50,265 bases of DNA from Anaerolineae bacterium (GCA_030612585.1 JAUWNP010000011.1:1-50265), one strand, 5' to 3'. Shown: positions 8,576-16,482, counted from the stretch's first letter. A program made the numbers and translations. The notes: a model not told the origin generated them from the sequence alone.

Positions 8576-10039
8576 ATGAGTTTCCTGAGCAACCTGAAGG
8601 AACAAGTCCCGAGCGGAGAGCGCCTCTATTCCTTGCTGGCCCTGATTGTTATCATTGCAATAGCGGTTGGCTACGTCTTATTTGCCAGGTTCTCCATCCT
8701 CCCACAATTGCAGGCCAGGAATGAGTTGGGTCTCCAACTGGCCGCGGCCGAGCAACAACTGGTGCAGGCCCAGAGGTCCCAGGAAGAAAGCCCCGAGGGA
8801 CTGGAGGAGCAATTGGCGGAAGCGCAGGCCGCATTGGATGAAGCGGCCAGTATCTTCCTCAGTGAGGCCGAGGCGGCTGAAGTGTTAAACAGGCTGTATC
8901 AATATGCCGACGAGAGTGATGTGGAGATCGTCAGCCTGCAAGCGCGTGGCACAGGGGAAGCGGAAGTGGCAGCGGAAGCAGAAGGGGAAGGGACAGGGGA
9001 AGAAGAAGCAGAAGGAGCAGGGGAAGTAGAAATAGAAGTAGAAGTAAAAGGGGAAGAGGCGAAGAAGGATACATACGACGTCAGGGTGTTCCAACTGCAA
9101 GTCGAGGGCGCCCCTGCCAATCTAATCGCCTTTGTGTCCCGGATCGAGGAGACCACATACAAGAGTTTTGTCATAACCAACGTGAATATCGCAGAGGGTG
9201 AGGAGCGCCCCGTCCTCACTATGGATATCACCCTCTATACTTCCCCCTACTCCTCTGGAGCAACTGAACAAGTGATACCAGTTACCACTCCTGTGCCGAC
9301 ACCGGCGAACCTGACGCCGTTGGAGGAATCGCTGGCAGCAGCCTGGGCGTCAGAAGATTGGAAGCAGGCAATCGTCATCATCAACGAGATACTGGCCCTA
9401 GACCCCAATTACGACGACGGTGTGGAGCAACTCTACACGGCCTACGTCAACTACGGCTACCGGCTCTTGGGGGAGGGAGATAACGACGCGGCCATAATGC
9501 AGTTCAACCTTGCCCTGGCGGTCAAACCTGACGGGGAGGAGGCTTTGGCAGGACTCCGGCAGGCTATCGTGATACCCACTCCAACCTTGACTGCGGAGGA
9601 GCAACTGACAAAACGGCTGGACGAGGAGTGGGAGGCGGAGAACTGGGAGGATGTCATAAGCCTGATCGAGCAGGTATTGGCGCTCAGCCCTGATAACGAG
9701 GAGATGACCGAGAAACTCTACGCGGCCCACGTCAACTATGGGTACGCGCTCGCCGCCGAGGGGAGACTTGAGGAAGCGAAGGAAGAGTTCAGCCTCGCCC
9801 TGGTCATCAAACCAGGCGGGGCAGAGGCCACAGCGGGCTTGCAGCAGTTGGCTGGTGGAACGCCGCCCCCAACGCCGCCCCCAGAATCCGAATATACCAT
9901 CCACGTGGTGCAGCGGGGCGATACTTTGTATTCTATACACAGACGATATGGCGTCAGCGTGCAAGCAATTATGGCAGCCAATGGGCTGACTGATTATAAT
10001 ATCCACGTAGGACAGCAGTTGCGCATCCCCACCCCCTAA
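8576..10039 (+). CDS. PilO-like protein with TPR repeats and C-terminal LysM
   Basis: A 487-residue single-pass protein. The membrane helix is near residues 18-38; a coiled coil follows, then a low-complexity Glu/Gly/Ala block (about 125-160), then a PilO-like core (DVRVFQLQVEGAPANLIAFV ... SFVITNVNIAEG). Residues about 245-325 and 335-415 are two related TPR-like units (each with a VNYGY motif). The C-terminus (about 440-487) is a LysM domain: YTIHVVQRGDTLYSIHRRYG ... HVGQQLRIP. LysM binds peptidoglycan, so this protein probably anchors the machine to the wall. The start is 7 bp after the PilN-like stop, matching the pilN-pilO order of type IV pilus operons. Orthology to PilO rests on order and topology rather than strong motifs. 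Confidence 0.72.
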   Translation: MSFLSNLKEQVPSGERLYSLLALIVIIAIAVGYVLFARFSILPQLQARNELGLQLAAAEQQLVQAQRSQEESPEGLEEQLAEAQAALDEAASIFLSEAEAAEVLNRLYQYADESDVEIVSLQARGTGEAEVAAEAEGEGTGEEEAEGAGEVEIEVEVKGEEAKKDTYDVRVFQLQVEGAPANLIAFVSRIEETTYKSFVITNVNIAEGEERPVLTMDITLYTSPYSSGATEQVIPVTTPVPTPANLTPLEESLAAAWASEDWKQAIVIINEILALDPNYDDGVEQLYTAYVNYGYRLLGEGDNDAAIMQFNLALAVKPDGEEALAGLRQAIVIPTPTLTAEEQLTKRLDEEWEAENWEDVISLIEQVLALSPDNEEMTEKLYAAHVNYGYALAAEGRLEEAKEEFSLALVIKPGGAEATAGLQQLAGGTPPPTPPPESEYTIHVVQRGDTLYSIHRRYGVSVQAIMAANGLTDYNIHVGQQLRIPTP

Positions 10040-10050
10040 AGGTGGTGAGT

Positions 10051-10078
10051 TTGACAACCCCTTATTGCGTGTTATACT
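10051..10078 (+). promoter_or_regulatory. Promoter of tRNA-Lys
   Basis: A consensus TTGACA (10051-10056), a 16-bp spacer and TATACT (10073-10078). The predicted start of transcription is only a few bases before the tRNA. Confidence 0.75.
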
Positions 10079-10088
10079 TCCTTCCTGT

Positions 10089-10162
10089 GGGCCGTTAGCT
10101 CAGCCTGGCAGAGCAGGGGCCTTTTAAGCCCATGGCCGCAGGTTCGAATCCTGCACGGCCCA
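10089..10162 (+). tRNA. tRNA-Lys (anticodon TTT)
   Basis: A 74-nt cloverleaf: acceptor GGGCCGT/ACGGCCC with discriminator A, D arm GCTC/GAGC, anticodon loop CTTTTAA giving TTT, T arm GCAGG/CCTGC with loop TTCGAAT. The anticodon stem has a G-A mismatch at its outer pair (27-43). CCA is not encoded. Confidence 0.93.
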
Positions 10163-10250
10163 CTTGGGCAAGTGCAGGAGTAGACAGGTACACAGGGCTC
10201 TTGCCTACTTGTATCCTTGCCTACCTATATCCTTATTTATCCTTTGCATA

Positions 10251-10763
10251 ATGGTACTTCCAATGTGGGCGTTCTGGGTCGCGTTGACGGCGATGGCTGT
10301 CGGGTTGATCGGCGTCATCCTGCCATTCGTCCCCGGCGTCGGCTTCATCTGGCTCGTGACGCTGGTCTACGCCATCGCTGAGCAGTTCGCCACGATTGAC
10401 CCGCTCACCTTCTCCGTCCTCACCCTCTTGGGCGCGATTGGCTTCACCGCCGACCTATGGATGAGCCACGCGGGGGCCAAAGTCGGCGGTGCCTCCATCT
10501 GGTCGCTGTTGGCCGGGGGGGTGCTGGGTGCAATTGGAGCCATCGTCGGCCTGGTCTTCCTGGGGATCGGTGCGGTACTCGGTGCCATCGTCGGCGCTGT
10601 TGCCGGCGTCGTCCTGGCCGAATGGTACCAGCACAGGGACTGGCGCGAGGCATTCAAAGCTGGCGGTGGGTGGCTGGTTGGTTGCACCATCTCCGGCGGC
10701 GTGCAGTTCATCATCGCTATCCTGATGATCGCCATATTTACCTGGCAGGTACTGAGAGGGTAG
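10251..10763 (+). CDS. DUF456-type membrane protein
   Basis: A very hydrophobic 170-residue protein with the DUF456 pattern: an N-terminal helix ending in LPFVPGVGFIWL, then glycine-rich helices (GVLGAIGAIVGLVFLGIGAV, then GAIVGAVAGVVLAEW), a polar KAGGGWLVGC turn and a final helix. Function is unknown for the family. The ATG at 10251 fits the family N-terminus; an in-frame extension back to 10164 would add a poorly conserved repeat-derived segment starting just after the tRNA and is disfavoured. The next gene follows 4 bp later. Confidence 0.82.
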   Translation: MVLPMWAFWVALTAMAVGLIGVILPFVPGVGFIWLVTLVYAIAEQFATIDPLTFSVLTLLGAIGFTADLWMSHAGAKVGGASIWSLLAGGVLGAIGAIVGLVFLGIGAVLGAIVGAVAGVVLAEWYQHRDWREAFKAGGGWLVGCTISGGVQFIIAILMIAIFTWQVLRG

Positions 10764-10767
10764 GCCG

Positions 10768-10977
10768 ATGACGCGACGCTCTTCCCGCCGGCGCAGCCGA
10801 AAGGTGCTCGTCACCCGTGCGCCACGCAGGGGTACGCTGATCATTGCCTCCATCTTCTACATCATCGGCCTCTTTGGCGTACTCGACTTTTTCCCCATCC
10901 CGGAGACCTACGCCATCACTGCGCTGGCCATCGCCGGCGGACTCCTCATCCTCGGCGCACTCCTGCGCGATCTGTAG
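10768..10977 (+). CDS. Small basic membrane protein (69 aa)
   Basis: Not recognised. The first 20 residues are rich in Arg and Lys, and two hydrophobic helices follow (LIIASIFYIIGLFGVL and TYAITALAIAGGLLILGALL). It starts 4 bp after the DUF456 gene, so the two are probably co-transcribed. The charge pattern predicts both ends on the cytoplasmic side. Confidence 0.7.
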   Translation: MTRRSSRRRSRKVLVTRAPRRGTLIIASIFYIIGLFGVLDFFPIPETYAITALAIAGGLLILGALLRDL

Positions 10978-10986
10978 TAACAAGCC

Positions 10987-11015
10987 TTGCCACAAGACCC
11001 GACCTGTGGTAGAAT
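10987..11015 (+). promoter_or_regulatory. Promoter of the leuS leader
   Basis: TTGCCA (10987-10992), a 17-bp spacer and TAGAAT (11010-11015) preceded by TGG, an extended -10. Transcription would start near 11022 and produce a leader of about 250 nt before leuS. Confidence 0.65.
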
Positions 11016-11175
11016 GTGTGCAGTCCTGATCAGACGTCGAGGGAAAACGGGATGACCTTCCAACCTTTTGCCAGTACCTTGTGTGGCCTTCTTTGTGGTG
11101 AGCCTCTCTGCGAAAGGGGCTATCACTGCTTGGGAGGGCACTGACGTCGGGCTGGACGAATCTATCGCCTCACAC

Positions 11176-11204
11176 AAAAGCCTCCCCCAGTGGGAGGCTT
11201 TTTT
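11176..11204 (+). terminator. Intrinsic terminator in the leuS leader
   Basis: A stem AAAAGCCTCCC/GGGAGGCTTTT with loop CCAGT-type and a run of six T at 11199-11204. It is strong and lies 67 bp before leuS, inside the predicted leader transcript, so it either ends an upstream transcript or attenuates leuS. Confidence 0.85.
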
Positions 11205-11251
11205 AGTATCAGCGACGGTTGGGAAAGGAGCAAGAACAAGGAGGTTCTGAA

Positions 11252-11269
11252 ATGGGGCTTACCAAATAG
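11252..11269 (+). promoter_or_regulatory. Five-codon upstream ORF (MGLTK) before leuS
   Basis: AAGGAGG at 11238-11244 sits 7 bases before an ATG that opens a five-codon frame ending in TAG, two bases before the leuS ATG. leuS has no good ribosome site of its own, so ribosomes may terminate and restart there. Confidence 0.4.
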
Positions 11270-11271
11270 AG

Positions 11272-13833
11272 ATGTACAATCACCAGGCCGTCGAGGCCAA
11301 ATGGCAGGAACGCTGGGCTGAAACCAGCATCAACCGCACTCCCACACCCCCACACTCCCAAACTTTCTACTGCCTGGACTTCTTCCCCTACCCCTCCGGC
11401 GACGGCCTGAGCGTCGGTCACGGCCGCAATTACGTGCCCACCGACGTCATCTCGCGCTACTACCGTATGAAAGGGCACGCTGTGCTCCACCCGATGGGCT
11501 GGGACGCCTTCGGCCTGCCGGCGGAGAACGAGGCGATCAAGAAGGGTGTCCACCCACGCGAGACGACGACCCGTTACGCGGCCAACTACCGCCGCCAGAT
11601 GACGCTGATTGGCTGCTCCTACGACTGGGAGCGAGAGATCAACTCCAGCACACCGGAGTTTTACCGCTGGACGCAGTGGTTCTTCCTGCTGCTATACCGG
11701 CGCGGCCTGGCCTATCGTGCTGTGGGACGCCAATGGTGGTGCCCCGGCTGCAAGACTGTCCTGGCCGACGAGCAGGTCGAGCCAGGCGGCGTCTGCTGGC
11801 GCTGCCACGGCCCCGTCCATAAGCGCGACCTGGAACAGTGGTACTTTCGCATCACCGCCTACGCCGACGAACTGCTGGCCGACCTGGAGACACTGGACTG
11901 GCCGGAACACATCCTGGCCATACAGCGTCACTGGATCGGGCGTAGCGAGGGAGTCGAGTTCGAGATGGTAGTAGATGGTGTAGACGGCGCCGACGCGCGC
12001 TTCACCGTCTACACCACCCGGCCCGACACTGTCTACGGTTTGACCTTCGCCGTGCTGGCCCCGGAACACCCGCTGGTGGAGCGCATCACGACGCCAGAGC
12101 GAGTCGCCGAGGTGACGGCCTACTGTGACGACGCAGCCCGCCGCAGTGAACTGGACCGCCTGCAAGCCGGCCGCGATGGCGTCTTCACCGGCGCGTATGC
12201 GACCAACCCGGTCAACGGCGCGCGCGTGCCGGTCTACGTGGCCGACTACGTGCTGACGGGCTACGGTGGCGGGGCCATCATGGCCGTACCCGCCCACGAC
12301 GAGCGCGATTTTGACTTCGCTGCGCGGCACGACATCCCCGCCCCGGTGGTCATCGCGCCGCCAGGTTGGGATGGAGAACCGCTGGCGGCTGCCCACACCG
12401 GGCCTGGACGTATGGTCAACTCCGGCCCGTGGGATGGGCTGCCTTCCGGCGAGGCAGTGGGACGGATCGCCGAGTGGATGGAAGAGCAGGACATCGGCCG
12501 CCGGACGGTGCAATATCGCATGCGAGACTGGTTGATCTCACGGCAACGGTACTGGGGCGCGCCGATCCCCATCGTCTACTGCGACGAATGTGGCATCGTA
12601 CCCGTGCCGGAGCGCGACCTGCCGGTGCTGCTGCCGCACGTCGCAGCGTGGCTGCCCGGCGACGATGGTCGCTCGCCGCTGGCCAACGAGCCCGAGTTCG
12701 TCCATACCACCTGCCCGCAGTGCGGCGGCCCGGCCCGGCGCGAGACCGACACGATGGACGGCTTCGCCTGCTCCAGTTGGTACTTCCTGCGCTTCGTCAG
12801 TCCCGACTACGAGGATGGCCCCTTCGACCCGGCCCTACTGGCGCAGTGGGGTCCGCCCGACCTGTACGTGGGTGGCGCGGAGCACGCCGTGATGCACCTG
12901 CTGTACGCCCGCTTCTGGACCAAGGTTTTGGCCGACGCTGGCATCGTTCCTTTCCGCGAACCGTTCCCTGCGCTACGTAGCCAGGGCGTCATGCACGCCC
13001 GCGACCCGCAGATCGGTGAGGGTTCCGGCGAGTCCTTCGACTCTGCTCAGGGCAGGCCCTTCGACTCCGCTCAGGGCAGGCCCAGTCAAACCGTGCGTCG
13101 TATGTCCAAATCGGCTGGCAACGTCGTCACGCCCGATAGTGTCGCCGCCATCCACGGCGCGGATGCACTGCGCATCTACCTGCTGTTCATGGCTCCCTTC
13201 GAGAACAACACCGTCTGGGAAGAAGAGGGCATCATCGGCGCGAAACGTTTCCTGCAACGGGTCTGGCGCCTGTCCAACGCAGTCGCCACCACCAACCAAC
13301 CACCAAACCACCAAACTAACCAACCAAATAACCAACCACCCACCCAACTAACCACCCAACTACACCGCACCATCCAGCGCGTCACCGCCGACGTCGAAGC
13401 CTTCAAATTCAACACCGCCATCGCTGCGCTGATGGAGTGCCTGAACGAGATGAGCACCCACCACCGGGCACATGGCGCCACGGAGGAACTGGCCGAGGCA
13501 ACTCGTACCTTCGTCCTGCTACTGGCCCCCTTCGCCCCCCACATCGCCGAGGAACTGTGGGCGCGGCTGGACGGCCCGTACAGTGTCCACCAGCAAGTGT
13601 GGCCTGTGTGGGACGAGGCATTGGCCGCCGAGGAGACCATCACGCTGGTCGTGCAAGTGGACGGCCGGGTGCGCGACAAACTGACCGTGCCTGCCGACAT
13701 CGGCGAGGCCGAGGCCCGCGACCTGGCGCTGGATTGCGACGGTGTCCGCCGCCACCTGGATGATCGCCGTGTTGCCCGCGTGATCTATGTGCCAGGGCGG
13801 TTGGTCAACGTGGTGACTGATGTCGGGATATGA
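11272..13833 (+). CDS. leuS: Leucyl-tRNA synthetase
   Basis: Attaches leucine to tRNA-Leu in the cytoplasm. The 853-residue class I synthetase carries the HIGH-type motif SVGH at 47-50, the zinc-type CPGC and CWRCH cysteines near 155-180, an editing domain (CP1; TTRPDTVYGLTFAV near 250), and MSKS near 610 as the KMSKS loop. Three segments look foreign to the family: a Pro/Thr stretch near 22-30, a duplicated FDSAQGRP octapeptide (24-bp units at 13034-13081) just before MSKS, and an Asn/Gln/Pro/Thr stretch near 675-698 built from CCAAC-type repeats also seen at 13955-14010. All keep the frame. The ATG start has a poor ribosome site and may be reached from a five-codon upstream frame. Confidence 0.96.
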   Translation: MYNHQAVEAKWQERWAETSINRTPTPPHSQTFYCLDFFPYPSGDGLSVGHGRNYVPTDVISRYYRMKGHAVLHPMGWDAFGLPAENEAIKKGVHPRETTTRYAANYRRQMTLIGCSYDWEREINSSTPEFYRWTQWFFLLLYRRGLAYRAVGRQWWCPGCKTVLADEQVEPGGVCWRCHGPVHKRDLEQWYFRITAYADELLADLETLDWPEHILAIQRHWIGRSEGVEFEMVVDGVDGADARFTVYTTRPDTVYGLTFAVLAPEHPLVERITTPERVAEVTAYCDDAARRSELDRLQAGRDGVFTGAYATNPVNGARVPVYVADYVLTGYGGGAIMAVPAHDERDFDFAARHDIPAPVVIAPPGWDGEPLAAAHTGPGRMVNSGPWDGLPSGEAVGRIAEWMEEQDIGRRTVQYRMRDWLISRQRYWGAPIPIVYCDECGIVPVPERDLPVLLPHVAAWLPGDDGRSPLANEPEFVHTTCPQCGGPARRETDTMDGFACSSWYFLRFVSPDYEDGPFDPALLAQWGPPDLYVGGAEHAVMHLLYARFWTKVLADAGIVPFREPFPALRSQGVMHARDPQIGEGSGESFDSAQGRPFDSAQGRPSQTVRRMSKSAGNVVTPDSVAAIHGADALRIYLLFMAPFENNTVWEEEGIIGAKRFLQRVWRLSNAVATTNQPPNHQTNQPNNQPPTQLTTQLHRTIQRVTADVEAFKFNTAIAALMECLNEMSTHHRAHGATEELAEATRTFVLLLAPFAPHIAEELWARLDGPYSVHQQVWPVWDEALAAEETITLVVQVDGRVRDKLTVPADIGEAEARDLALDCDGVRRHLDDRRVARVIYVPGRLVNVVTDVGI
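13034..13081 (+). repeat. Two tandem 24-bp repeats inside leuS
   Basis: Two head-to-tail copies of CCTTCGACTCYGCTCAGGGC followed by AGGC, differing at one base. Each copy adds eight codons (FDSAQGRP in the reading frame). The insert sits directly before the catalytic MSKS loop. Confidence 0.9.
13285..13365. repeat. CCAAC-type low-complexity repeat inside leuS
   Basis: An irregular array of AACCAACC, AACCACC and AACTAACC words encodes a Gln/Asn/Pro/Thr-rich loop in frame. The same words fill the intergenic space before xseA at about 13955-14010. Confidence 0.85.
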
Positions 13834-14011
13834 GTAGACGGGGAATGGGTATACGGGTAGATGAGGGACGAAGCCCTCACCTACTCGTTCCTCGTCTACT
13901 CATCTACTTCCCCACACTTGACACCTTTCTCCCCCTGCGCTATCATACCCTCAACCAACAAACCAACCAACAAACCAACTAACCAACCAACTAACCAACT
14001 AGCCAACCACT
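13834..14011. repeat. Repeat-filled spacer between leuS and xseA
   Basis: GAGTAGACGGGGAA... at 13831-13860 has partial inverted copies at 13883-13912 (CTCGTCTACTCATCTAC and relatives), giving an imperfect hairpin. From about 13950 to 14010 there are tandem AACCAACAAACC/AACCAACTAACC words. No gene is seen. xseA lacks a clear ribosome site after the repeats. Confidence 0.7.
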
Positions 14012-15256
14012 ATGTTCGAACAACTCAGCATCTTTGGCCAGTCGGGCGGCCCGACTCTCTCCGAGCCGTATACCGTCAGCCAACTCACCGGCCACATCCG
14101 TCGCCTCATCGAGGACGACCCTGAACTGAGCGACGTATGGATTGAGGGGGAAGTGTCCAACTTCAGCCGTGCCTTCTCCGGCCACTGCTACTTCACGCTC
14201 AAGGACGCTGGCTCTCAGATCGGCTGCGTGATGTGGCGCAGCGTTGCCATATTGCAGGACACCCTGCCCGCTGGCGGTGACCTGGTGGTGGCCCACGGAA
14301 GGGTGGGCGTCTACGAGGCCGGGGGGCGCTACCAACTCTACGTGGATCAAATCCGGCCGGCTGGTGTGGGCGACCTCTACCGGCAGTTCGAACTGCTCAA
14401 GGCGCGGTTGGAGGCCGAGGGGTTGTTTGCGCCGGAGCGGAAGCGACCGCTACCAGGCTTCCCTCGCTGCATTGGTGTCGTCACCTCACCCACTGCTGCT
14501 GCGCTGCGCGACATTCTCAACGTGCTGGGGCGTCGCTATCCGTTGGCGGAGGTGCTACTCGCACCCACGCAGGTACAGGGAGAGGCGGCTCCTCCGCAGA
14601 TCGTCGCCGCGCTCGAAGCCCTTAACAAGCGCACAGATGTAGACAGGGTGGACGTCATCATCGTCGCCCGCGGCGGTGGCAGCCTGGAGGATCTGTGGGC
14701 CTTCAACGACGAGCGGGTGACCCGCGCCATCGCCTCCTCCCGCATTCCGGTCATCTGCGGCGTGGGGCACGAAACCGACTTCAGCCTGGCCGACTTCGCC
14801 GCCGACGTGCGTGCCCCCACTCCCTCCGCCGCTGCCGAACTGGTCGTTCCAGACCGGGCGGAACTGCGCGCGCAGGTGGTCGGGCTTTCGTCGGCGCTGG
14901 TGGCGACGCTGCAGGGAGCCGTCGGGGAGCGGCGCTGGCAACTGTCCGAGCAAACGCGGGCGTTGAAGCACCTCTCTCCCGCCGTCCAACTGGCCCAGGC
15001 CCGCCAACGCGCGGACGACCTGCTGAGCCGCGCCGAGACGGCGACGTACCACAATCTGGCCCTGCGCCGCGAGCGGGTGGATGGGCTGAGCGGGCGACTG
15101 GTGGGGGTCAGCCCGCTGGGGACGCTGGAGCGGGGGTACGCCATCGTGTGCCACCGGGAGACGGGGGGCATCGTGCACTCGGTAGCCCAGGTCGCGCCGG
15201 GGGACGCACTTGACATCCGCGTTGCCGATGGGGAGTTTGAGGCAAAAGCAGAGTGA
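14012..15256 (+). CDS. xseA: Exodeoxyribonuclease VII large subunit
   Basis: Catalytic subunit of exonuclease VII, which degrades single-stranded DNA to oligonucleotides. The 414-residue protein has an N-terminal OB-fold (residues about 18-115: YTVSQLTGHIRRLIEDDPEL, VWIEGEVSNFSRAFSGHCYF), then the catalytic domain with GVVTSPTAAALRDI, IIVARGGGSLEDLWAFNDE and ICGVGHETDFSLADFAADVR, and a C-terminal helical region ending in the GTLERGYAIV motif. The xseB gene lies 1.3 kb downstream, separated by two unrelated genes. The stop overlaps the following GTG start (GTGA), indicating coupled translation. Confidence 0.96.
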   Translation: MFEQLSIFGQSGGPTLSEPYTVSQLTGHIRRLIEDDPELSDVWIEGEVSNFSRAFSGHCYFTLKDAGSQIGCVMWRSVAILQDTLPAGGDLVVAHGRVGVYEAGGRYQLYVDQIRPAGVGDLYRQFELLKARLEAEGLFAPERKRPLPGFPRCIGVVTSPTAAALRDILNVLGRRYPLAEVLLAPTQVQGEAAPPQIVAALEALNKRTDVDRVDVIIVARGGGSLEDLWAFNDERVTRAIASSRIPVICGVGHETDFSLADFAADVRAPTPSAAAELVVPDRAELRAQVVGLSSALVATLQGAVGERRWQLSEQTRALKHLSPAVQLAQARQRADDLLSRAETATYHNLALRRERVDGLSGRLVGVSPLGTLERGYAIVCHRETGGIVHSVAQVAPGDALDIRVADGEFEAKAE

Positions 15257-15819
15257 CCGTTGAATTCGGCCAGCGTTTCGTCGTGGTCGGTACGAGCGGT
15301 TCAGGCAAGACGACCACAGCGGGCCAGGTTGCCCAGCGCCTGGGGATTCCCCACGTGGAACTGGATGCGATCCATTGGGAACCCGATTGGACTATGGCCC
15401 CACTCGACGTTTTCCGCGAGCGGACTGCGCAAGCGCTGAGCGGAGATGTTTGGGTCGTTGATGGCAATTACAGCAAAGTACGCGACATCGTCTGGAGTCG
15501 GGCCGACACGGTTATCTGGCTGGATTACACCCTGCCGGTGATTATGTGGCAACTGGTGCGGCGCACATTGCAGCGGAGCCTGACCCGGGAAAAACTATGG
15601 AGTGGGAACCGCGAGTCATTGCGTATGGCACTCTTCAGCCGCGAGTCCATCCTCCTTTGGGCACTCCAGACCTATCGCAGAAGACGAAGAGAGTATCCCA
15701 TCCTGTTAAGCCAACCTGAGCATGCCCATCTGGCAATTGTACACCTGCGCTCGCCACAGAATACACGCACCTGGCTGTCGGGTCTTACGCCTCCCAGAGG
15801 CACGGGGGAACATCAATAA
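15253..15819 (+). CDS. P-loop AAA/adenylate-kinase-like protein (FlaR/topology-modulation type)
   Basis: A 188-residue nucleotide-binding protein. Walker A is VVGTSGSGKTTTAGQVA near residues 11-27, followed by LGIPHVELDAIHWEPDW, a segment typical of proteins labelled DNA topology modulation protein or FlaR, then WVVDGNYSKVRDIVW and the Walker B-like VIWLDYTLP. The Arg-rich WQLVRRTLQRS and YRRRRREYP stretches fit the lid of small kinases. The substrate is unknown. The GTG start overlaps the xseA stop by four bases. Confidence 0.85.
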   Translation: MTVEFGQRFVVVGTSGSGKTTTAGQVAQRLGIPHVELDAIHWEPDWTMAPLDVFRERTAQALSGDVWVVDGNYSKVRDIVWSRADTVIWLDYTLPVIMWQLVRRTLQRSLTREKLWSGNRESLRMALFSRESILLWALQTYRRRRREYPILLSQPEHAHLAIVHLRSPQNTRTWLSGLTPPRGTGEHQ

Positions 15820-15823
15820 AGCC

Positions 15824-15848
15824 AGCCGTGCACTGAAAACACACGGCT
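15824..15848. other. Small hairpin after the P-loop gene
   Basis: AGCCGTG and CACGGCT pair around an 11-nt loop 4 bp after the stop. No T-run follows, so it is not a clear terminator. Confidence 0.4.
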
Positions 15849-15906
15849 GAGGTCACATTTGGCCGCTAAATGCTTATCGCTGGTAGGAGAACCGGGAGGG
15901 AAAGCT

Positions 15907-16482
15907 ATGTCCGCAATTACTGTCCAATCAGTCCACTTCGAAAAACCCGGGCCACAAAACACCGCACGCACGCTGGAGGTCGCCAAACGGCGGGCCGACG
16001 AACTGGGTGTCCGCACCGTGCTGGTCGCCAGCACGTGGGGTGAGACTGGCGTCCAGGCCGCGCAACTGTTCCAGGGGTACGACGTCGTCGTCGTGACCCA
16101 TGCCACCGGCTTTCAGGGGCCCAACACACAGAAACTGACAGAGGAAAACCGCGCTGCCATCGAGGCCGCCAGTGCGAAGATCCTCACCTGCCAGCATGCC
16201 TTCGGCGGAATCAGCCGCGCCGTGCGCAAGAAGTGGGGCACCTACGAGATTGATGAGTTTGTGGCGCAGACGTTGCGCATCTTCGGCGAGGGGATGAAGG
16301 TCGTAGTCGAGATCGCGCTGATGGCCGCCGATGCCGGGCTGGTGAAGGTGGGAGAGCCATGCATCGCCATCGCCGGCACTGGCCGGGGGGCCGACACCGC
16401 TGTCGTCCTCGCCCCCGCCCACGTGCAACAATTCTTCGACCTGCACGTGATGGAGATTCTGGCCAAGCCCCGGCTGGGCTAG
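15907..16482 (+). CDS. Pyruvate-kinase C-terminal-domain-like protein
   Basis: A 191-residue protein resembling the alpha/beta domain that ends pyruvate kinase, found as a free-standing family in many archaea and bacteria. Visible features are FEKPGPQNTARTLEVAKRRA, VLVASTWGETGVQAAQLF, VVVTHATGFQGPNTQ and a C-terminal VLAPAHVQQFFDLHVMEIL. No catalytic pyruvate-kinase barrel is present, so enzymatic activity is not predicted. ATG at 15907 has GGGAGG 8 bases upstream and is preferred to a TTG 48 bases earlier. Confidence 0.8.
   Translation: MSAITVQSVHFEKPGPQNTARTLEVAKRRADELGVRTVLVASTWGETGVQAAQLFQGYDVVVVTHATGFQGPNTQKLTEENRAAIEAASAKILTCQHAFGGISRAVRKKWGTYEIDEFVAQTLRIFGEGMKVVVEIALMAADAGLVKVGEPCIAIAGTGRGADTAVVLAPAHVQQFFDLHVMEILAKPRLG

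Larger units (their letters stand above)
11022..11271 (+). promoter_or_regulatory. leuS leader with possible attenuator
   Basis: The leader holds a strong terminator (11176-11204) and, about 45 nt before it, GGGAGG (11132-11137) that could pair with the 5' half of the terminator stem (CCTCCC at 11181-11186) and so act as an antiterminator. This layout resembles aminoacyl-tRNA synthetase attenuators. No T-box consensus (GGTGGnACCGCG) is seen. A 30-codon frame with five Leu codons (11052-11144) crosses the leader, but part of it is a dispersed repeat. Regulation by leucine is a hypothesis. Confidence 0.4.

Noticed and set aside
10164..10250. N-terminal extension of the DUF456 protein
   Set aside because: It begins 2 bp after tRNA-Lys and consists of repeat-like TTGCCTACTTGTATC words; ATG at 10251 fits the family.
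11052..11144. 30-codon leader peptide with five Leu codons
   Set aside because: A ribosome site is plausible, but the central codons are a dispersed CTTTGTGGT-type repeat, so the Leu content may be chance.
11022..11271. T-box riboswitch before leuS
   Set aside because: The leader has the right layout but no GGTGGnACCGCG box or recognisable specifier loop, so only a general attenuator is proposed.
13940..14011. CRISPR or centromere-like iterons before xseA
   Set aside because: The CCAAC words are irregular, have no spacers and also occur inside leuS, so they are low-complexity repeats.
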